Below are positions 55,951 through 64,000 of a stretch of 64,000 nt of DNA, piece after piece. The notes under the pieces were generated by a model, which was not told the origin of the DNA, ran no database searches, and worked only from the letters and a program-made list of their open reading frames with translations. Made by a program: the position numbers and the translations under genes. Numbering within the stretch: the first letter of the stretch is position 1; every line of letters starts with the position of its first letter. Origin of the DNA: Agriotes lineatus (taxonomy: Eukaryota; Arthropoda; Insecta; Coleoptera; Elateridae); the NCBI GenBank assembly GCA_940337035.1, contig CALNHX010007796.1, forward strand, positions 1-64,000. Reading direction: 5' to 3'.

Positions 55951-58900
55951 ACAGGGTGGATCACTGTTGCCAAGGGGCTAAAACTAAAACAACGCATAAC
56001 TTAATTATGCCCCTTGTAACCGCAGCCAAAAGCGGGTGTTTGAATTGATTTGAAATCGTAAGGACCGGGCTTAGCCAAAAACGTTCAGATAAGGATGCGG
56101 TTAGGGAAAATGGAAATGTTGTGAGTAGCCTTATTGATTAATTAAACGTGGTAAAACACATTATATCTATTTCTCTGTTTCACTTTAGATTACTTCTAGG
56201 CTTATTTTGAAAAGAATATATGAAACCGTTTTTATAAATCTCGAATTGTAGTTTATATGAAGTACTTTTCCTATAAACACGGTTGCATAAAAGTGAGCTG
56301 ATCATTCTAAAATTTTCCGTGGGGCCATTATTTACATTCTAAACAATCTTTTTATAAAACAATAAACTCTTCATTAGTAATACAAGCGGTTGCGTAACTA
56401 AAGTACGGAGGTGCACTACAATGGCAAAAACAGTAATGACCAACCTCGCTAAAATATGGAAAAATACAAATATTATGACTAATACTAAACTCAAAAGTAC
56501 AAACACAATTTTTTGCAATGGCTCTATTAGTGTCAAAATTCTGACCACCAAAATCTATGGATAAACAGAAAATGGATGCATCGCAACTATGGCGTTGGGG
56601 AAAGATGCTCAAAATTTTTAGTCATTTAACGCTATCAAGACCACTTAAAAAACGTACGGTTCAAAGCAAGGCGAAACTCGTTCGAGGGGAAGATCACCCA
56701 AATGCTGGTTAGACCAAGTACAAAAAATTACAGGGTTCACCCTCCATGATATTATTAATAATGCAGAACATAATGAGACGGTATGATACCGACAGCGATT
56801 CTGGGTTCATTATTATTAAATCAATGTAAGTTAAAAATCAAGTATTAACAGAATTGGTAATTTATTAATCGCTACAATACAGTAATAGTAAGAATTAAAT
56901 ATTGGTAGATCAATAAACAAGGACTGATGAATGACTATAATTAATTAAATGTGTTCAAAAATAATATCGCCCAGTGTTGCAAATACTTGGATTCACTTTA
57001 CATCATTACATATGGCAAATGCAGCTATGATATTTGATAAATAACTGAATATTTAAGTAACGTAAAACATGCTAACGAGGTTGCATTAGTGCAAATTGTA
57101 ATAATAGTAATAATGAAGCTACGGTTTTAAATCGATGCATATGATTTACGTATCATGCGAAAGAGCATATGTAGCGACCTATTGACAACAAAGGACAACG
57201 TTAAAGTGTTAGAAGCCTGTGACAAGTGATTTAACCTAATTTATGTGCAAGAATACAAGTGAGATTAACATTACAAACTATGATATTTCCAAAACAATTA
57301 TTATTAACGATCATATTATGTACTTACAGAATAAAAATATGTGGTAGATATCTAAAGTGATCTTAGAAACAACAACATAATAAAACAGAGACAATTATTA
57401 ACGAGAAGAAATTCGGGCTTGCTCCTTATTAAAATCTGTAATTTTGACGGCACGTAGATAATTTTTCTCCCGGTGGTGTTTATTATTGTCTTCCAAGTGT
57501 GGGCCTATTTGTAGAGAATAAAAGTGTGTTCCGGAGAGCTACAGGAGTCGTTTTTATTGCAGCGAAGCCAGGACAGCACAATATAATTAAGGGAAAATCT
57601 GAAATTTGGAGTGGCAGCGTAGGAAAGAGACTTGGAAAACACCACAGCAGCAGCAGAAAGCAGGTAGAGCCGCTGCAGAGGAGACCTTAGCTGAATCAAA
57701 GGGAGAAGTCCGGCGTGTTGCTGGTAAAATTTGAGTCCAGTTCGGTGAACACAGTGCGTCGGTGTTGACCTGGAGACGAATAAGAGGTATCGCTTAGGTT
57801 ACGTAAATAAAGAAAGAGCAGTGTTCTATTCAACTGTAGTGGAGTTATTAATAGTTGGCTTGTTTCAAGTTCATTTGTTTTACATTTGTAGACGCTTCGA
57901 CCGAATTGATTTGAAGGTTATTATATGTATTTGGGCATTTGTTATATATGCGCATTTGACATACAAAGTAATTAGCTCACAACCGTGTAGAGACCCAACC
58001 CTGCAGATTAAGATTTGACACCTGAGATAGCCTTTAGCTTAAAGAAGTGCGACAGATAAATTTTATGAAGGGCAAGCAACCTGTTATAAAAATATTTAAT
58101 TCAAGTGATCTTTAATTTGCCAGATGTTTAACTTATTACTATTATAATAATTGTGGGGTTTTGAAATTAGTAAGTAAAGTAAAGGGAGTGTACCTTTCAT
58201 TGCAATAAAGGGAAACGAGGAAAAACGATTAGAGCAACCAATTAATTTAATGCAATTATCGTAACTTTTCAACTGCATGAAGAACAAGGACTAGCCCATT
58301 GTGCACAGACACGTTCAGCTAACGCCTAAACATCACCTTAAACCAAGCATTATATTAACGTCGAGGAGTCGCGAAATTCATTTATTTTTCAATATTATGT
58401 GGTTGATTCTACTTTAGTCTTTAACAATTATTTAACTCATGACCAAACGAAGCCATCATTTGGGGAGGATATAATCACGACACGAAACACGTAAGTGTTA
58501 ATATTATTTCGGATTATTTAACTTGTTTTTTACGTTTGATTACCAAGATGACGTCTTATTTCAATGAAACGACTTTTTTTTTGCTACAAAAATGACATTT
58601 ATTTATATTAAGTATAAAAGACACAAATAGGTTATTTTTTCTAAATAACCTTTATTCTGCCTAGCTTAATTAAATAAAACGGTGACTTCATTTGATAACC
58701 GTAATCCTAAACCAAATCTGGTAACTGCTTCAACAGTATGTAGTTCCAGCAAAAGCCGAGTTATTTTATGTTAAATGTGAAAAAAATAAAGCTTAGTGAA
58801 ACATGGAACTTACTACCTACCATATGTTTTTTCAATGCAACATCTTTTCTGTTAGTTTTATGCCAAATTGGAATAATAAACACATAGCGTTCTGGCTCAC

Positions 58901-60470
58901 CAATTTTTCAGCAATATGGCGACCTAAACAGTAAACCCATATCACCAGATAAAAAGAAAAAAACAGTTTGTCAGTGTGCTGTACCATTGCGCTGTGGTGT
59001 GGTAGCGCAACGCGTTTCATTTGGTCGGCACTATCATGTGAGGAATGACATCACGCCGAGCACACGTGTTCGTTGCCAACCTTACTAAAGAAAAGTAAAA
59101 CTTACTTGTTTTGTGAACGTTTGTCAACATTTGACATTCACTGCTGGTTTAAAAAACACTTAAAATCAACGACGTCACAACGTAATGCAATATCGACATT
59201 CAGAATCGATTAGGCGTTTTATATTACCGTTGTTTTAAAGTAATATGGAAAAAGTAAAATTTAGTGTTTCTATAAGCGTTATGTCCATGTTCCGCATTAA
59301 CTGATGGGCTAGAAGACATCCAAACTTAACACTATAATAACTTAGTGTCAGAACATAAATAACATGTTCCTATATCAACGTCATTTCGACGTTGAACGTT
59401 GACTACTAATCTTAAAAAGGGCTTTTATCAATGATATTTTAACGTACCAAACGAGGATAGAATTTCCAAGTTTTTGTGAACGTCATTTTAACGTTTTACA
59501 TTAACTCTTGCTTTAGAAAACCTTAAAATTAACGACATATCGGCGAAATATTAAAAAACACATTGCAAACAAATAGATCAGTTTCTTGATATAAATAGGT
59601 AAGAGGTAAAACGCTGAAAGAAATTACACAATACTTTAAACTCTCCCAAAAACCAGATTATAAATTGCTTTCACTTGTTACTGTTGATGCTTTTTTTATC
59701 TTCAACCTGTCTGGATACATATGTAGGATGAGTTATAAAGAATGTGATAGTGCTGACAGTGTAGCTAAAAGTTTTCTATACCTAAATAATTTAACTAACA
59801 TATTTCTTTTCAATGAATTTGTAGGTACTAATAGCAACTGATGTTATTTTAGAGTGTACCATTACTTAATACTTTCTTTAGATTAAAAAAAATGTTCTAG
59901 TAATTATTTGTCAACGTTTCTTATGCAGCTGTGGTTTCATGACCATGCGAATAAAATTTGTGGGATTCTCGTTACCATCTAGCTTGATAACTATCAACAC
60001 TTGAATTAACTATGATTAATATTTACACTAATGCAATATAAGATAGACGTTGAAGTTTCCTATCTTACTATTAAGTGTTTCAGTTATTGTTTATTGATAT
60101 TATCTGGAATTGTGTTGATCGATATCCTAGCTTTAGTGTATGTGTAACTTTTGTAAGAAAATTCCATTAGATTGCCAGAGAACAAGGCGAACATCTAAAA
60201 ATACAAAGAAAGAGTAGCTTCTTGTTGATGAACGATTCAATGCTCAGACAATGTTTGAGCGTCGCATTTCATTAGAAATAGCTATATTTGTAGACCAAGT
60301 TATCCAAAGAATACATAGCGTCTGTTTGCAAATCCACATTTCAAAAGCACGAAGTCAGTTAGACTCAAAAATAGCCCACGATTCGGCACCATACAAAAAA
60401 TTGAGAAGAATTTACGAGCCTTATTTTCGCGAAGTTGGTATTGTTTCTATTGCCCCAGATCTAATTTAGT
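55951..60470. other. unassigned; possible LTR-like piece at 57490-57800
   Basis: 57490-57800 has an AATAAA, a GC-richer stretch and GGAGTGGCAGCG, which could be the end of an LTR followed by a primer-binding site, but no gag or pol follows. 59100-59230 and 59470-59560 share an imperfect direct repeat (TTAAAATTAACGACAT and AACGTCATTTTAACG types). Nothing else is recognised. Confidence 0.25.
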
Positions 60471-60797
60471 TATTTATTATACAGTGTCTTCAGAAATGAT
60501 CGAACGTTTTTGAGTCGTCATTATTTTGGTGTTAGTTATTTTAACTATTTGATGTTGGCTACTCGTGCAGTATTATGTTTTGACGTTGAAATTTTTTATT
60601 GGCGTTCTTTCGTTGTGCAAGGTATTTTACAATGTTTACAGCCGGTTTCAGTTATTTTTCTTTGGTTTCAGAGTACTATCCTTTTGCAAAACTCACTTCT
60701 CTAATTAACGTATTTGAATTTGGTGTAAGTATACACACTAGTTAACAAATTTGAAGTGTTGAGGTTATTTTCTAATTTTAAACTACAAATTATAAAC

Positions 60798-61505
60798 ATG
60801 CCGTTTACATGTGAACTAGATGCTTTTATTCTAATGGTTCACCTTCGCAGTAGAACCCGAAATCAGCATGGTTCATGGTCATATTCCATTCAGTCATTCA
60901 TCAAACAATTTACTGAGGCGTTTCCAGATGTGCAAGTCAATTACGATGTTTGTGCTCACCATAAGCGGATTATTATTTACCGTTTCAAAGATAAACACTG
61001 CACCCTCAAAAGCAACTCAACAGGCAGACCTACTGTTTTAACCGATGAAAAGGTAGCTGACATTAATAATCGAACTAAGCCAGGAGAAATCAGTTTCCAC
61101 ATTGGCTGTCCAATGTGGTATGCGAACCATAAATTTCTCGTTTACAGCGTATTACACGCATATATTTCTTTATACTTAGGTATTTCTGTTGAATCGTATC
61201 ATAAGGCTCTAAGAAAAAATCTTTACATGTATCCGTACAAGATAACAGTGGTACAAGAATTATTTGAAAATGATTGGAGATCACGAATGCAATATTGCCA
61301 GTGGTTTAATGAAAATTTTCGAGATCGTCTTATTAGTCGTGGAAGGTGGCCTGAACGTTCACCATATTTGACACCACTAGATTTTTATTTATTTGGCCAT
61401 TTAAAAACTAAGATAAATTATAAGTGAGGAGGACTTGCGGAGAGTATTTGATAATATGAAACGACGGATTAATTTGTGTCTACAAAATATCAGTTGGATG
61501 TAGTG
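60798..61505 (+). pseudogene. Tc1/mariner-type transposase remnant with internal deletion
   Basis: The ATG at 60798 starts MPFTCELDAFILMVHLRSRT, then GSWSYSIQSFIKQFTEAFPD and SNSTGRPTVLTDEKVADI, the helix-turn-helix N-terminus (DUF4817-like) common in insect mariner-related transposases. The segment RMQYCQWFNENF is joined directly to RDRLISRGRWPERSPYLTPLDFYLFGHL; split, these are RDRLISRGRW and PERSPYLTPLDFYLFGHL. The whole region with the first two catalytic acidic residues is therefore deleted. After a stop at 61425 the frame shift leads on to RVFDNMKRRINLCLQ. TATACAGTGTCTTCAG at 60477 may be its left terminus. Confidence 0.7.
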
Positions 61506-62394
61506 ATCAATTCATCGTAACTTCAGTACAATAAGATAAGTGTTTCTTGTTTTCCAGTTAATTTTTAAGTTGTTATCGTTATTTGTTGATGATGGGAGCA
61601 GCGGTAGTCCCTTAAACAGCATGTAGGGTAGAATAGGCTAATTACTTATCTTAAGTGAGATGTACTGTTTTGTCCTAAAACTAACTTTGAAAATTGAATT
61701 GATGAGTTTGAAATTGGAGTTTCCACTTTAAATAAACACACTTGAATAAATTTTGTATCAATGAAATGTATATGGTGAAAATGTATTGTATAAGATTATT
61801 CCGATTTTCTTTAGTTTATTCATTGCTAGGTAAAATTTTATGATTTTGAATATTTAAGACTGTTTTCATAAGAGCTAGGTTGATTTGAGTGTTATTTATT
61901 TTCACTCAATAAGAAATTAATAAATGATAACATAATAAAGTGTTTACCTCCAGTACCCACTCGGACGCCTCTGTAACGAAAAGTAAAATTTGACGGTAGT
62001 ATCAATTCCTGTTAAATAGGTTGCCTACATACGCCCTTAATCAGCTTTCGGCCATTTCTCAAGGCACTGTGTATCGCTGTAATTACTGGTGTCACCAGCA
62101 AATCTCAAATTCGAGTTATTGGTTCCTGCTGACTATTCCCCAATGCTAATTGCCCAGAACGCCAGACGCTAAACATGATCTCTGTTGATATTAAATAGAA
62201 GATCTGAAGGAATAAGTTCTCGACGAACACCTTTTTGTACTGTGTATCTTAAAAATCACAAGCGAAGTTCTCTGGTATAATCTCCGGACAATGAATAATA
62301 TATTAGAGTCCATAACGAGGATTGTGCTCCTTTACAGAAGTTTTTAACAAACACAACTTCCTCAGGGGATTGTTTGTTTGTTTATTTGTTATGA
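61506..62394. other. unassigned AT-rich sequence
   Basis: No gene or repeat is recognised apart from the possible outer part of the transposase element. Confidence 0.25.
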
Positions 62395-62690
62395 CAAGGT
62401 GTACACATGTTGAGTTTTAGATACCTTGACACCAACTGCTATGGTCATTTGGTTAAAGTCCTACATAGAATTTTGCCGAAACTAAGGGGTTCCAACCCTA
62501 GCAAGGGATCTTTTACATACTACTATACATCGTAGCTACAGAAGACCCACGGCTATAGATAATTTCCGAATGATGGTATTCTGTAGAGGCTTTTATCCCC
62601 ATTTTTTTAATTTTAAAAAATCTCACCGGGACTTAAACTTAGGTCAGCAGTCAGAATGCTTAACACTGAGCTACGAAACCAGGCTGCTCA
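62395..62690 (-). mobile_element. tRNA-derived SINE, second copy
   Basis: The minus strand matches the SINE at 51600: head TAGCTCAGTGTTAAGC, body AGAATACCATCATTCGGAAA and GTAAAAGATCCCTTGCTAGG. The B-box region is changed to TAAGTTTAAGTCCCGG, so this copy is older or more decayed. Confidence 0.7.
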
Positions 62691-64000
62691 GGAGATTCAC
62701 TCCTTGATAAGTGGTGTCGACATTCAGCTTGTAGAATATACAGGGGGTGTTTATAAGCCTCACGAACATACTTGAATATTCGGACAAAGTGCAATCGAAA
62801 AGTCCTGAACCATCTTCGTTTTTTGCACTATTCCTTTGTGTGGATTGCAGAGACTGTCTTGAGTACTTGATTACGGAAGAAGTAAAAATGTATAAGTTTG
62901 ATGGAGTAATAGATAATATAACACAACAAAGTAGTGATATCAGTTTATCTGGAAGTTACAATTCATTATTATTAAAAACTGTCTTTATTGTATGTCTATA
63001 AATAGTTTATGTTTGTCTTGTGCCTATTAAATTATAATAATGTACTTCTGAACTGTGAATATTATATTTAACAAGATTTTATTCCAGCATATTATCCGAA
63101 CACAGAAGTAAATACAGTATTACACCAGCATAATACAATTTGTACAACTTGGATCTAGAGCTGCTTAAAATCAGAATTGTCAGCAGCAATTCTTAGTTCA
63201 TTTTGTCGTACTATTGCGTACATGCGTAAAAATGACTTTCCAATTTACTTGACCTAGCTAAAGTCAGACTATGTGATTTTAGAAAGAGCTTCGCTCTCGG
63301 ATCTACTATGTTACATTTCGCAATAACGCAGAATCCACTATCTTTAATATTTTAAAAGATGGCAGCTGGCAGCTCTAGATTCTCGGCCTTCCATGTGTGT
63401 CCTTTCGTACACTGTAATAAACTTTCCAATTCAGCCAGCTTGCGCTCTTTTCTGTAGCTGAAAATGATATGAAGGGTTTGTTACAGTTCGATAATCTTTA
63501 CAAAATTAAATTCGCAATCGTGATTTTCTCGAAATAACCATTTTGAGGAAGTTTCAGAGCTATTTCAGCTAGTTTGAAAAGACAAAACTGCGTGAATAAA
63601 TAGAAAACTTGCATAAAAATATTGCGAGAGCAGGCTATAGTTACTAGTAGCAAGCTGATCTCAGATTACCATTTGGAAAAATTATTATTATTTATGGTTC
63701 TTAAGATCTTGAAGTTAGTGTAGCTGTTATAGCCTTTCTTGCATACACTTTTATTTACTGAATTACTAAAAAATGATTCTAGTCGTTGCGAAAAGTATTA
63801 TCATATCGGCAGCTATCATTTATAGTAGTTTTGTTTATGTATTGCGATGGTCTTTAGCCCTCAAATCGGCTCTGATTGCAGTACAAGCAAATGACAAATT
63901 ATATCATTAAAGCACAGAGTTGTAATAATGCAAGCATCTGAGAAAATTCACATAAATTGCCAAATCATATTAACACTGGTATAATTCGCCAATGAAATTG
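62691..64000. other. unassigned right end of the window
   Basis: TATACAGGGGGTGTTTATAAG at 62738 looks like another TATACAGGG element end without a visible partner. An open frame at 62747-63001 has no recognisable motif. Confidence 0.25.

Noticed and set aside
1..64000. CRISPR arrays, bacterial operons or ribosome binding sites
   Set aside because: Introns, pol III genes and retroelements show eukaryotic DNA; no array with regular short repeats and unique spacers was seen.

Overview
The window looks like a repeat-rich insect nuclear genome. It is AT-rich, has short introns with GT/AG-type borders, an insect-type gustatory receptor, a small extracellular S1 protease and a short TTAGG-type telomere-like run. 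A beetle is plausible, but that is inference from the type of genes and repeats. Host genes are sparse. They are a gustatory receptor exon (2275-3195, minus), a six-exon chymotrypsin-like serine protease (21502-22679, minus) with a clear TATA/initiator promoter, and two terminal exons of an unrecognised coiled-coil protein (50017-50445, minus).

Most of the rest is mobile DNA in layers. 8848-12990 is a 5'-truncated non-LTR element with RNase H, bounded by a 12-bp target duplication. 14038-15884 is an RTE-like reverse transcriptase followed by a 439-bp MITE. 18.9-20.2 kb holds a foldback element and a tRNA-containing repeat that recurs at 24.3-24.9 and 42.0-42.7 kb. 26.97-27.19 kb is a Penelope-like GIY-YIG remnant.

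The most striking object is at 30030-39688. It is a near-perfect palindrome of 9.66 kb (arms of about 4.64 and 4.98 kb, 38-nt spacer), flanked by a 6-bp direct repeat CAGGGT and beginning 5'-AG. It sits inside the reverse-transcriptase ORF of a non-LTR element whose pieces can be followed from 27.57 to 40.75 kb. Six-base duplications and AG-starting inverted termini are the signature of Polinton/Maverick elements, so I read it as a non-autonomous, head-to-head Polinton-like element. Each arm carries an intact tRNA-Leu(UAA) gene, a second tRNA-like sequence, a 145-bp tandem repeat and one copy of an ORF for a basic-tailed protein. No polymerase, integrase, ATPase, protease or capsid gene is present.

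From 40.8 kb to the right end the window has 5S- and tRNA-derived SINEs, nested MITEs, a YqaJ-nuclease/PHD-finger pseudogene split by a 554-bp MITE with a 9-bp duplication, a duplicated 490-bp block, an internally deleted LINE, a 3.2-kb ORF-poor GC-richer block and an internally deleted transposase. The protein-coding transposable elements all carry stops, frameshifts or deletions. The window therefore reads as an accessory, insertion-tolerant region between a few host genes.
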